Assembly (NCBI GenBank): GCA_009617715.1
Contig: VTFK01000267.1
Coordinates: forward strand, 496,001-560,000
Direction of reading: 5' to 3'
Source of the DNA: Plectrocnemia conspersa
Taxonomy: Eukaryota; Arthropoda; Insecta; Trichoptera; Polycentropodidae
Length of the DNA stretch: 64,000 nucleotides
Part shown: piece by piece, positions 24,801 through 43,499 of the stretch
How positions within the stretch are numbered: the first letter of the stretch is position 1
Layout: the number at the start of each line of letters is the position of its first letter
The notes under the pieces: model-generated
Seen by the model: only the letters and a program-made list of their open reading frames with translations
Databases searched by the model: none
What the model was told of the DNA's origin: nothing
Translations under genes and position numbers: made by a program

Positions 24801-25715
24801 ATTGCCACTATTAAGAGGTAGTCAATGTATGACTATTTAAAAAAAATACTACAGCGTGAGGGTGCAGTTTACTCTGTAGTAAGAATAAGTAAAGATATAT
24901 GCTGTTGATTAACATTTGAAGTAAATGTAAAGATGAAAACGGCAGATAAGAAGACAAACAATTTCTTGGAATATATACATATTGTTCTAAAATTTCTTAA
25001 ATATGCACACAAATCTTTGGACTCACATAATAATTACACACTAACCTAGTTATTCTGGGTGTTACTATATCGTGAACCCTTTTGTTTGTATTATCATTGT
25101 AATTGTTGCTATTTTTTTGATTGTTCAACGATAAAGCTTCAACGTGTGACGTCATTGTGGTCGGATAGCGTCCATTATTTCGCTGGTTTGAAGTTCTTCT
25201 AACGGGCGTTGAAGACGTGCTTATTTGAGTGGTCGCTTCGGTGTTTGTAGAAGAGCATATTTGCTGACCGTTAAGCCTTATGTACTTTACTCTCGGTGTA
25301 GAATATAAAGGATTATATTTGACAAAGAATCTGACGGACGTGGACGAGAAAGGGTTTATCACATGTCTCTTATTCTCAATCTTGAAATGCATGTTGTTCG
25401 TTGTTGAAACATCTCCTATCCAGTTCTACAAAAAAATAAAAAATATAAATAAACGCTCAAACTTTTAGCTGCCAAGTTCTCAAACATTACCCCAATTGAT
25501 TCTGCTTCTCCGTCCAATATAATATCTATCCAAAATCCATACAAAGTCACTTGACTGCTTATCAATATCGTTCCGTACCACTTTCCATATTCGGACGTGG
25601 AAGCCTCATAGTTAAAGATTTGAGGACACGGAGATTCGATATTGTCGATTTGAGAATTTACATTGCATACGCATAGTATTCCAATAAGTATGCATATTGA
25701 TTTATAATTATTCAT
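18802..25715 (-). CDS. gd: Gastrulation-defective-like secreted serine protease (12 coding exons)
   Basis: Exons in transcript order: 25715-25491, 25425-25046, 24256-24110, 20761-20627, 20547-20455, 20391-20254, 20195-20049, 19986-19869, 19797-19696, 19637-19293, 19227-19071, 19007-18802. The sum is 2193 bases, 730 residues. It opens with a signal peptide (hydrophobic [11 protein letters not shown]). The N-terminal domain runs from [10 protein letters not shown] to LNGQQIC, as in the GD_N domain of Drosophila gd. An Asn/Ser/Thr-rich linker (about 205-460) leads to a trypsin-like domain activated at PL|IVGG (Ile474). The triad is His518 (TAAHC), Asp572 (YADLAVLKF) and Ser671 (GDSGGG), so it should be catalytic. 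Position 189 (chymotrypsin numbering) is Ser665. In flies gd acts in the dorsoventral protease cascade; that role here is inferred. The linker contains a tandemly duplicated exon, one copy with a GC donor. Confidence 0.92.
20627..20761 (-). other. Duplicated linker exon, copy A (GC donor)
   Basis: This exon encodes THIS LINKER in the form [17 protein letters not shown] and RNRETS, and is clearly paralogous to the exon at 24110-24256. Its 5' splice site reads AATAA|GCAAGT, where copy B has AATAA|GTAAGT. Only use of the GC donor keeps the phase (exit phase 2), so the 79-base intron to 20547 is inferred to be GC-AG. Confidence 0.75.
20942..22934 (-). mobile_element. hAT-family transposon with perfect 8-base target duplication
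   Basis: The terminal inverted repeats begin CAGTGATTCCCAAACT at 20942 and end with its reverse complement at 22934. CTTTAGGT is duplicated exactly on both sides (20934-20941 and 22935-22942), the 8-base signature of hAT. The length is 1993 bases. It is inserted in the intron between the two duplicated linker exons of the gd-like protease, in the same orientation as the host gene by its transposase. The clean duplication indicates a fairly recent insertion, although the coding region is broken. Confidence 0.92.
21399..22820 (-). pseudogene. Broken hAT transposase (ZBED/FAM200-like)
   Basis: On the minus strand the fragments run 22820-22740 (BED zinc finger half with [12 protein letters not shown]), 22741-22550 ([13 protein letters not shown], the His pair), 22481-21825 ([21 protein letters not shown], then [15 protein letters not shown] and [12 protein letters not shown]), 21970-21485 and 21629-21399. 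Shifts of frame separate each block. DESTD and the 'tDGa.sM.G...G' and 'H...Hr..L' motifs are typical of the RNase H-fold transposase of ZBED5/FAM200-type hAT elements. A one-base shift lies inside the BED finger, and others lie near 22550, 21900 and 21560. No intact protein can be made. Confidence 0.85.
23510..23690 (-). repeat. Dispersed repeat, 'CAGGGAcGTcATTT' family, copy 1
   Basis: The minus-strand reading of 23690-23510 starts GAATCAGGGAAATAATTTCAG and runs through TCGGGGAGGC to CCCCGCCCTT. It resembles the plus-strand stretch 27815-27990 (GAATCAGGGACGTCATTTC, then a G run, then AGTTAGCCAA). A third partial copy starts at about 62414. It lies in the large intron of the gd-like protease. 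No coding content. Confidence 0.45.
24110..24256 (-). other. Duplicated linker exon, copy B (GT donor)
   Basis: This exon encodes [17 protein letters not shown] and then [14 protein letters not shown], ending NNDVSKENN. It is 147 bases long against 135 in copy A, in the same phase. Flanking intron bases on the donor side are also similar (AATATAC before the exon on the plus strand), so intron sequence was copied with the exon. Confidence 0.8.
24348..24613. mobile_element. hAT MITE with perfect 8-base target duplication
   Basis: The ends CAGTGACGTAGCTAAGG and (reverse) CAGTGGCGTAGTTATGG are imperfect inverted repeats. ATTATAAG is duplicated exactly at 24340-24347 and 24614-24621. The 266-base body is rich in GCCGCCCC runs and has no open frame. 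'CAGTGGCGTAGCTA' ends are common for non-autonomous hAT elements in animals. It lies in the intron between the second and third coding exons of the gd-like protease. Confidence 0.88.
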
Positions 25716-26990
25716 TATGGATCTGTAAACAATATATTAATCACTCATTGTGTGGAATGTCATATTGATATTACGTTTTTTGCTTTCCATGAACGTTGAA
25801 ATGAATACGTTAATATAACACTTCATAACTGTATTTCTGAGAATGTCGGTAAAATGCGGTGATGTCTTAAAACATCCTGGTTGCTTAATGGCTAGATTAA
25901 TTAATTATTTGTACACACTGCTGTGATTAGCATTTCCTTTTATTTATGAAATATTACTTGACTAGTGTTTTAATTTACTCGGAGAAGATATGATTGAGGT
26001 AATTACAATATTTATTATGGATAATGTTCTATAGGTGTGATTTACATAGATGCCTATGTCATGCGATCATTTTTTTATATATCACTATTTCTTTATAAAG
26101 GAGTTTCTAAAGTAACTTTAATATTATTATAATATGCTCAGTGTAAATCTAATTATTGTAAGATATGTAAAAATACGAATAAGGGGTTTCACTGGTCCTT
26201 CGATGTCAAGGTAAAATGGTTTTCTCACGAGGGTCAAGGTCGCACGCGAACGAGACGACACTTCGATAGAAGTAGCCAAAATAAGCACAAGTAACCCCAT
26301 TAATTATTAATATTCATAATTAATAAAGATGATCCAATTTCGGTTTCCAAGCTTTTTAAAAATCAAATGTTCGATTAATTAAACAAAATTAATTTTTTTT
26401 TTTTTTTTAAAAAGATCGGATTATATTTTACATATAAATATTAAAAAAATACAAATAAAGGATATCTTCGGAATTTTTTATAAACTTAACATTTGATTAT
26501 AAAAAAATTCGGAAACTCAAGTTGGATCACCTTATTTCGAAGGTATGCGGCTTGCTTATGATCATGAGTTGAAAGTGTTACAGTGAACGTGTATTATTAG
26601 TGAAGTTATATTTTCACTACTATAAATATAATTTTACTAACTCAGAAGGTTAAAATGTTTCAAACAAATAATTTACAATATCACTGCTTAGTATCAGTAA
26701 AACTACATTGGCATTCAATTGAAATTATATTGATATTTGTCTTTACACAAACGAGTAACACGGTTCGCACTTTTAAAAAATATTTTCGTGTGGTTTTGAA
26801 ACAGATTTTACATATAAAGGTAGTTTGTGAAAATATAACTGCCACTCTTATGAACACAGATTTATAAAATTTACTAATAGAGTGCCTAATAAGGTTTCGG
26901 AACTGCGGGGATCAATACAGATATTAACCCTGGAGCTACACTGGCAACACCGGGGTAGAGCGACAGCGAGGGACTCGGATCATTGAGAAG
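25716..26990. other. Upstream region of gd-like gene; LTR-like motif, otherwise no gene
   Basis: An acceptor TTTACAG just before the gd-like start codon (about 25723) implies a further 5' untranslated exon upstream, which I could not place. At about 26185-26290 the string TTTCACTGGTCCTTCGA and a GC-richer tail repeat the LTR-adjacent motif of 15,902. The open frame at 26655-26867 looks like chance. 26890-26990 is GC-richer and may be another repeat end. Confidence 0.4.
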
Positions 26991-27002
26991 AAGATAAGAA
27001 GT

Positions 27003-27802
27003 AACAATATTATGATTTACAATAAGTAAGAATCGAATGAAGCATATCTAAACCGAATTTTGACCAATAGAAGAACGCAAAAAACAATTATCACTTCTCA
27101 GAAGTCAAAAATTCACGTCAAAAGCAATAAAATCATGTCGGCGCCGACACGATTTTATTGCTTTTGACGTGAATTTTTTACTTCTGAGAAGTGATAATTG
27201 TTTTTGCGCCCTCCTATTGATCAAAATTAGGTTTGAATACACTTTGACCAATACTCGTAATATCGGTAAGGATGGCTATCATATTTTTAAAACAGCATAA
27301 TATCGAAGTGTAAATAAACCATGGAGCAATATGCGATATGCGACTTTTGGCTGTACTTCTTCCGCTTATTTTCCACTGAGACTTGGCCTAATGAAAGGTC
27401 TAAAACTATAATTAGTTTTAGAACTTTCATTATGGTAGCTGGGTTTACTTAATTCGTGTAATTTAACTTTCGATTTAAATAGAAAATGAACGTTTCGCAA
27501 CTGTCAAATTGCGCTTCATATATATTTTAAAGCAACATATAATTTCAAAAGCGACTATCAATTAAAATCTATTTTCGCTAGTAGAAATATATATCTACTG
27601 GCAATTATATTATACATCCTATAAGTGTGTAAATGTATATATTACTACGTATGTAAAAGTTGAAATCATATAATTTTACTAGCACCAGCCAGATAAATTA
27701 TATTTTCACTAGTAAAAATATTTAATCTACCAGTGAAAATGTATTTCGAAATGATTTCACTTAAATGACACATTTTATAAAATAAGGATAACCTGAGAAT
27801 TT
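27003..27802 (+). repeat. Long dispersed element with central palindrome, copy 1
   Basis: The element matches 62514-63368 in the same orientation over most of its length: ATTATGATTTACAATAAGTAAG at the start, CCATGGAGCAATATGCGA in the middle, TTGAAATCATATAATTTTAC near the end and GGATAACCTGAGAATTT at the end. 27052-27142 and 27143-27233 form a near-perfect palindrome centred on GTCGGC|GCCGAC. The tail holds repeated TTTTCACTAGTAAAAATAT motifs. No transposase frame is visible. It is probably a non-autonomous DNA or foldback element. Confidence 0.65.
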
Positions 27803-27814
27803 ATGGTATAGAAT

Positions 27815-27990
27815 CAGGGACGTCATTTCTGATTATTTCAGGGGGGGGGGGGAAGTTCAAAAGTTAGCCAATGAGTTTTCGTTTATTTTAATATTTCGTT
27901 AAGATTAATAGTATTTCATTAAATGACATGCATTTTTCTGCCCAAATTAAAGGATGGGGGGGGACTTACCCCTCACTGTCATACATACAA
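27815..27990 (+). repeat. Dispersed repeat, 'CAGGGACGTCATTT' family, copy 2, with G tracts
   Basis: GAATCAGGGACGTCATTTC is followed by a run of more than ten G, then AGTTAGCCAA, and later a second G run with CTTACCCCTCACTGTC. It is similar to 23510-23690 in reverse complement. It lies directly after the long palindromic element, whereas the related piece at 62414 lies just before that element's other copy. Confidence 0.45.
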
Positions 27991-28589
27991 TATGAATATT
28001 TCGCAATTTTAAAATATAAAATTGTTTCACAAAGACAGTAGATGGACAGATTTTCCTAATGAAAATTGGCAATGTAAAATAAAATACCATACAACATATT
28101 ATTTTTTTTAATTAAAGCTTTATTAGATTTACTACTTACGATTTTAAAAAGTTGGTAAAAAAAGTTTTTTATCAAATTTTAATAGTAGGATTTGTATTTT
28201 AGTGCAAGAGGACATATATGTTTTCATAATTTAGCAATATGGTTACGTCCTTGCGCGATATAAAGAGCATAAATGTAAGTTGTTTTTAATAGTTTTATTT
28301 GGGATAAAAAAAATAATGACTATTTATATTAATAGTTTTGATGCTTTTTTCAAAATAAAATATATTAGAAACAAAACTCGTCTTTCACAAATTTAGATTT
28401 AAAGCTACCAATAGCCATTTCATCGAGCTTAATCGACTTTAGGTTAAATTTCAACAGTTTTTCGAAATAACAGATTTCCACACAACGCAATAGTGGCATT
28501 ATGCATCGCGATACGCATTACGCTTCACATAAAAATGCATAAATAATAAAGGAAATACGCACCAATGTCATAGGTTTATCGTATATATT

Positions 28590-28940
28590 GCAGATCGAAC
28601 CTTGAATTTTCTCCTCTGGGAAATTGTCTTTTCTCCAAGACAAGAGGAAGGGCCTCCGAATCGAAAATTTTTCCGACGGATATGAGCGGCGATCGGATCT
28701 AGAGTAGAATCGTAGGTCAATTACGTGATAAGGGGGTAATTATAATGCACAAACACAAAACACGCACTCACGACGGCGATCTATGACGAACTCAGATCAA
28801 GCAGTACTCAAACACGCGACCAGTTCGACCCTGGCGGTAAGTATTGGTTGGTACGCGGGTTTTCCCTCTCCTACTAAATCTCAAAAAGGCGGAAAAGCCC
28901 TGTGATGCACTAGTTGCCCACTCAATGGAAGGGATAGGGC
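28590..28940 (-). mobile_element. Probable LTR retroelement remnant (GC-richer block)
   Basis: About 350 bases are clearly richer in GC than the surroundings, with features of an LTR/leader region on the minus strand but no coding remnant. No matching second LTR was found in the window. It may equally be another repeat class. It is flanked on the right by the second copy of the ~60-base periodic repeat (28985-29215). Confidence 0.3.
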
Positions 28941-28984
28941 GAAAATATGTTTAAATATTAAGCTGAAAGCTTAACAAAAATGTG

Positions 28985-29215
28985 ATCATATTTTGAAAAT
29001 ATCAAAGGACTCTAAAAATAAAAAGGTCATTATTGCTGCGGGAGCTATAAAAAAAGGCCGTTTCAAAAATTGTTGTTCTAAATATTAGAAAGACAAGTTA
29101 GGAAGACAATTGCCGCGAGGGCTAAAAAAAAAAAGTTCAGTTCGAAAATTTAGAGCTCAATAAAAAGCTCTTGGTAATTTTTATTCAAGAAGGACAAAGG
29201 AGGAAATCTGGTCAC
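28985..29215 (+). repeat. Second copy of the ~60-base periodic repeat
   Basis: It shares GAAAATATCAA, TAAAAATAAAAAGGTCATT and GCTGCGGGAGCTA with the reverse complement of 17990-18245, followed by further units (AAGACAATTGCCGCGAGGGCTA). The frames are broken. It supports a dispersed family rather than a locus-specific tandem repeat. Confidence 0.45.
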
Positions 29216-29389
29216 CTCAGTTATAGTATAACAAGAAATGTTATAACGAACACAGCGTATGACTCATCAACAGCGGCTTATTCATTAGTATTATATAAAA
29301 TCATTTGAAACGTTACACAAAACCTGATTAAACGTTATTGTACACATTTCATCATTAGCCTGGTTTAGACTTGTGCGGAATTATTTTTA

Positions 29390-30085
29390 AAGACTGCCAA
29401 TTCAATATTAAAAAATGTACAGGAATATTAATGCTAGATATAGAAAAAGCATTCGACACTGCAAACGGTGATACTTTATAAGTTAGGCCGTCATGCCACA
29501 GCATGACGACTTAACCTAAACATTATCTAAATATAAACCACTAATTATCTTATACACATAATACTTTCATATCCGAAAAATCGAAGCTATGTTGTATTGC
29601 TAAATAATAAATATTGCCAATAAGCACTATCGATACCGCGTAAAATTTTAGTTGGAGTTCCGTAGGGTAGTCTGCTGGGGCCATTCCTCCTCATTATATA
29701 TACTAATGACATTCATATTTAAAAAAATACTAACCAAAGCCGTAATAACCAGTTCTTATGGTCTTAAACCAATTAAGTTACTAAAATCTTTACACAACTA
29801 TAATAATGAAAAATTAAAATAAACCATGACAAAACTTAAGCAATTATATTTTCAACGCACAAACGTTCCTTGCCTTTACATGATAGAACTACATTAAATG
29901 GAGAGTGAGTATCAAATACCTAGATATATATCTGGATTTCAAGCTTAAATTCACTAAACATTTTTCGCAACTCAGGTTCAAAGGGTTCTCCGCCATTGCG
30001 GCCACAAAACCGGTTATAACACACTTGCCCGGTGTGGAGTAGCACTAGTGATTCATTTTAGTTGCTTCAGGTCTACAGTTAAGTA
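29390..30085 (+). pseudogene. Non-LTR (LINE) reverse transcriptase remnant
   Basis: The plus-strand frames encode GILMLDIEKAFDTANGDTL (RT palm with catalytic-type D and AFD), then GVP-stop-GSLLGPFLLIIYTNDIHI (the conserved 'GVPQGS.LGP.LF..Y.NDI'). Further on come WRVSIKYLDIYLDFKLKFTKH and GFSAIAATKP. The order is right for one jockey/CR1-like element. The YADD box is lost, and stops and deletions separate the blocks. Confidence 0.75.
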
Positions 30086-30223
30086 AATAATTATAAATGT
30101 CATTAGCCTAATGATTTAAAAAAATATGTATTTTTAATTTTACTTTGTAAAAGGGTCATGTATTTTTCCTTAATTATTTTTTTTAAAAAGCACAAATTTA
30201 AGTACATCTTCGACTTTTTCTTA

Positions 30224-30560
30224 TCAATCGAACATTTGATGTATTTCATTAATAATGAAATAATATAAATTTCTGGCGGTAATATATTTGATTTCGTGGC
30301 AAAAATAGTCGATTATCATGCGCCTATAGTGCTTACCATTGACTGTTACAGTCCGATTATAATCGTTTTTAAAAAAGTAAGGCCCAATGACGCCACCTGA
30401 CCACAATGCGTACCAAACAATTACTTTTTGGTCATGTAATGGTCTTTTGTGAATCACATGAGAATTTTCCTAGTCCCATATGCGGCAACTATGCTTATTA
30501 AGATATCCAAAGAAGCGAAAATGTGCCTCATTAGAGAAACTTTTTGCTGCTGTAACACGC
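30224..30560 (-). pseudogene. Tc1/mariner-type transposase remnant
   Basis: The minus strand encodes FSNEAHFRFFGYLNKHSCRIWD-stop-ENSHVIHKRP then LHDQKVIVWYALWSGGVIGPYFF and VTVNGKHYRRMI. 'W.DE.hf...g..N......w......' and 'vtVWcg....giiGPyFF' are standard for the DDE transposases of IS630/Tc1/mariner elements found in insects. An internal stop and truncation make it dead. The overlapping plus-strand frame at 30480-30737 is the complement of this region plus unrelated sequence. Confidence 0.75.
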
Positions 30561-33240
30561 AATCTGCGTAAATTATTAGCTGTTCATTTTCTTATGTTAT
30601 CTGAATTTTATACGGGTGTAGGTGCGAGTGCAGAAACAAAAGGCGTCAAAGGGAGCCGTAATAAACGTCCAAAAGTTGCGAACGCCGACAAAAAGTATTT
30701 GAGAAAAAAGGAAGATAAAATTAAAGCCTCAATTTAAAGAATAAAATTAACAAATGTTTCTACCCGAAACGTTAAAAATTGTATATCTATATATTTATTG
30801 TAGAACTTCTGTTGAAACATGACAAGCGTTATCCCAATGCGTTACAACGGGGTAAACACAATCAGCAACTACTAATTAGTGGTACATCAGACTCGAACCA
30901 GTGATTATATAAATCAGTGACACCTATTTTATTAATTATAAACTATTATTACAGTTTATAATTCATATATGCCACGATCATATAATTATTCATCACAATA
31001 GTCATCCGTGAGATTAGAAAAATCTAAGAAAACCTAATCTATACTATACTATATATTGTGTTAGTATATAAAATAAATCTTTTTTTAAATTTATGTACTC
31101 GAAAATAATTTGGTATGATTTACTTTTATGATAACGCTATTTAAAATGTTTTAAAACCCAAAAATAAACCATGTTATTGATATAGAAACAGTTGTAAGTA
31201 TATTAAAAAAGTATAAACAAATACAAAAAAAAAAATATTATGCGGTAATTTTGTTATAAAAAATAAAAGTTATGTTACTTACTTACTCTTAGAAGTGGCG
31301 CTTAAGCCTCCATCAGGGTCAAATTTACTTGATCCTCTCTAGCAGTCACAGTTTTAAGAGCAGCCATAGGCAATTATTCTTTCTTCATTCTGGTTATATT
31401 GCCTATCCACTTTAAGCCTTTTTTGTCCTATGTATAATATAATATATAATATCCTCGCACATATTAATATTTTAATTTTATTTATATCATTTAAATATGG
31501 TTTGGATATCTTTCTATTATATGAGATATTTAGATTCTTTTGAAGTTTAAATATGCATTTCCACGAAAAAACTGAGAAGTTTCCTTAGATAATCTGCATT
31601 TCTAATATAGGTATATGAAAAGTAAATGTCACTTGATGACCCTCGAGCATCGCTTTTATTACAACAGTGCTTTTCAAACAAGGGGCCGCGAATTATTTCA
31701 GTATTTGAAAAAATACTAATATTTAAAAAATTCTCTTTCAATTTTAATGATGAAAAATATGTTTTGTAACATAATTGGCATATTTATTAACAAAAGATGA
31801 AGACATTTTTATTTTTAGAGAAATGATCGGTATTTGAATTCTTAATACTAAACTTCATGCTCGAGTTTTTTTACAACTATCAGTTTCAATTAAAGGTGTT
31901 GTACATTGCAGTCATACCGATTTTACTATCTAAAAATATGATTGTATTATTTGTAATTAAAAATTGATTTGGAATTTAATAAAGGGCTTACAGAAAATTG
32001 TATTATATATAAGAATTCTCAAAAATAGCAACGGTAATCATAATTCCTTTTACTATACCTAACATTATTTTTGTATCAATGTTAATAATAAAAAATCGTA
32101 CCATTGAATCTAGCCATGTGAATAAGTATACATTATTTTTTTTTGCGATATGAAAAAAATTGAGAAGTACTGAATTACACAACAAATTATGAAATACATG
32201 CGCTTTTTTAATCAATAAAGAATATCAAAACGTTTACTTGGGCAGTGGTCCAAGTGGCTCAAATCCAGAATCAATATTAGTACATAATAAAACATACATA
32301 ATAAGTAAATGTTGTTGAATGCGTACTATGCGTCACATATAAATCTATAACTTAAATGATTCTTTAGATCTGATTCGCAATGACATTAAAAGTGGTGTAA
32401 CTAAAGAGGATTGAATTTAAAGTGAAATAAACAGTGTTAAAAAGAAGGTATACAGGCAGCAATATTCAATGAAACTCTTCAATTATAAATAAATTATGCA
32501 CACGCATATTTTATTGATGGTAAGTAATTACATCAATGTCCTAGAATGTGGTAACTTACATTATCAATTTATTGTTTTGCTAAGTTGAGCATAGCTCTCA
32601 TGATCACGATACATTCGACTAAATATAATAAAGGATTTTGAGGTAAAGTATAACAAAAAAAATAAAAATAATAAAATTTAATACAATACACACATATGTA
32701 CACAACTCATTAAATAAAAAAATAATATAATAGGGCATGCAATTTTTCATACCCTATTTTTAACATTTCTTTAATCGCTGATGAATAATGAAAAAAAAAA
32801 CATACAATCAATATTTTTTGATTTCAATTTGTCTCGTGATAAAAATAAAAGAAAATGATACAGATCTTTTGTAAAATTAAAATGATTATGTTGGTCGGAA
32901 AAGAATGGCAGATTTTCATCAGTTCATTCATAGGACTAAAAATTTAAGTTGAACTAAAAAATCGGTCATTGCTTTCCAAACAATTCAGACTATATAAATA
33001 GATTTTAAGTCAGTTCACTCAACAACATTTACATGTAATGTTTGTTCGATAGAAAGCATGTCTTTCATGCATTTGATGTAGCGCCACCGTTTGGCAAAAA
33101 GTCACACATGAAACCTAATTATATATATAGTATATAAAATGACACCGTCAAATGCTTAAGAAAAAAAAACATTTGCTATTAAATGCATATTTCAAAAGAA
33201 ACTTAGGAACTAGTATATTGTAAGACAACATAAAGTAGTA
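30561..33240. other. AT-rich intergenic region between transposon zone and Sxl 3' end
   Basis: No gene recognised. A lysine-rich open stretch at about 30640-30737 (KGSRNKRPKVANADKKYLRKK then stop) has a protein-like look but is short and of unknown origin. A less AT-rich stretch at 31290-31420 looks like a repeat fragment. The remainder is low-complexity A/T. The distal part may be 3' untranslated sequence of the longest Sxl transcript. Confidence 0.4.
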
Positions 33241-33254
33241 GTTCGGAGGGTCTA

Positions 33255-41776
<8,522 letters not shown>

Positions 41777-41814
41777 TCATTGGCAAAATTAATATCTAGC
41801 GGTTGTACACTCAC

Positions 41815-41923
41815 GGAAAAGTAATCGTAGGCCGATGTCGAAAATCGGTGATCCAAACTGTTACTGTAACAGTCGCGAGCGTTGGAAGAAAAATTTCAAT
41901 AGATTAATATCAAGCTTTACTGC
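41815..41923 (-). other. Sxl: Sxl 5' exon with alternative 3' splice sites
   Basis: The donor TTTTCC|GTGAGT at 41815 joins to 41743. The strong acceptor TTTTTTTCAG before 41923 gives a 109-base form that holds TAA and TGA in the Sxl frame, so it would be 5' UTR. Two weaker internal acceptors, TGTTACAG (exon from 41863) and ACAG six bases later (exon from 41857), skip both stops. They leave an open frame encoding (SN)SLDHRFSTSAYDYFS into [10 protein letters not shown]. The protein-like content of the downstream half argues that the short forms are translated. Confidence 0.65.
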
Positions 41924-42902
41924 CTGAAAAAATAAATGCTAATGTTGAACGAAACTGAAAATAATGCTGTAAATGAAAATTAAAAGTACATTACATAAAT
42001 CAGACTGTATACGGAGTGGCATAAAAGTCGTAACAATTAAATTTTCTCTTGTTAACCTGAAAAATATATGATTAAATATTTATGAATTATTCGAATATTG
42101 TTGTATTTTTTAAAACCAGACAATGAAAATAACTGGTTAATAAATTCAGCATATAAAATATGTATCATTTAACACATGAATATTTTCATGCGTTATACAT
42201 GGTGTTTATTATATTAATTGTACCATCAAAGTAGCGATTTTTTTTAAAACTAATATGCCACTCTGTATAAATATTTATGTATATATACAGAAAGTGATTC
42301 GTAGTTTTCTGTGACTATGACGAGGGACGAACATTTTATGTGCAGTGTTCCGATAAGAATACGGTGCAGACCGTGAATATTTATTTTTGTAAGGTTGTCA
42401 TCGAAATTAGTTACGGTGCATTTGATACCAATCTAAGAATACATTTTACCATCTTACCATCAAAAAAAGGAGCCGACATTCATCAGTCTGCCGTATTACA
42501 CTCAAGTATTTATAGCACCGATGAAGTTCAAAAACTGCACAGAATATTGCAAAAAATCATATTTTTTTCATCACCATATTTCGAAGTGTGTTGAACTAAA
42601 ATATGAGATTAATTAAAAATATGGCGTTTGAAATTTATTTTATACACCTAGTGTGATTTAGGTTAGAAGTCATAATTTGTGTCATTATAAAATATACAAA
42701 ATATATCTACTAATGAGATTATCACACACTTTTAGGCAGTGAATTTGCAATATAAAGAAACACGCATCGACAACTAGAAAGGTAATATTTCGAACATAAT
42801 ACAATAATATAGATAAACAAACTGACGATTTTCATATCATATAGAGAAAACTTGTTTTGGCAATATCGTCTTGTAGCAATTTAATAAGGCTTGTATCTTT
42901 CA

Positions 42903-43480
42903 GGTCAGAATTTATATTAAAAGGTCAGAATAAATACTAGATGGTCAGAATTTATATTGAACGGTAACAATTATTTTGACAATGGTCAGAATTATTTTTT
43001 TCAGTTGACAATAGTGTTATTGTATATTGTTATTGCTGTAACACTGAAAATTGGCACAACTGGTCGATCTGTCATTTGCATGTCGGCAGTTTATCATTAT
43101 CAAGGTGTTTTAGGGCCAACTTATTCAGTTAGGCTCGCAACATTGTCAGATGTCAACACAATACACCAAGCGTGCTCTCTGTCGTTATCCCCGCTTCGTT
43201 TATCGCTCTGAATACCATCGTATCCTACATACAATTAAATAGATTCTTTGAGTTATTAATGGGGTGTTCACTATTTTGTTCAATATTTTATAAGATATTA
43301 ATAAAATAAATAATTTATTGCTCATTTATATTTATATATGTATTTTTTAATATTTTTTTGATTCACAGGATCATCTTATATTTTTATTCTGACTGTATGC
43401 TATTTTTACTCTAACTATTTGATATTTATTCTGACCCTGAATAATATAATTTTTTAAAAGATTCGATTTTTATTCTGACC
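42903..43480. mobile_element. Unclassified element with inverted subterminal repeats (Sxl 5' intron)
   Basis: On the left, GGTCAGAATTTATATTAAAA-type 20-base units start at 42903, 42923 and 42943, with variants at 42963 and 42984. On the right the inverted units TTATTCTGAC end near 43393, 43437 and 43480. The core (about 43010-43240) is less AT-rich and non-coding. Multiple inverted subterminal motifs are typical of transposase-binding sites in DNA transposons. No target duplication is obvious. Confidence 0.6.
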
Positions 43481-43499
43481 CAAAGTAGATTTAAATTTC

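Noticed and set aside
26655..26867. 70-codon plus-strand frame
   Set aside because: No recognisable domain, composition like the surrounding AT-rich DNA, and no splice or promoter context.
30480..30737. 85-codon plus-strand frame
   Set aside because: Its first half is the complement of a mariner transposase remnant. The lysine-rich tail is noted in the features but is too short to call.
32240..32275. Possible tRNA-like sequence (GTGGTCCAAGTGGCTCAAATCC)
   Set aside because: No cloverleaf could be completed: the acceptor stem and anticodon arm do not pair.
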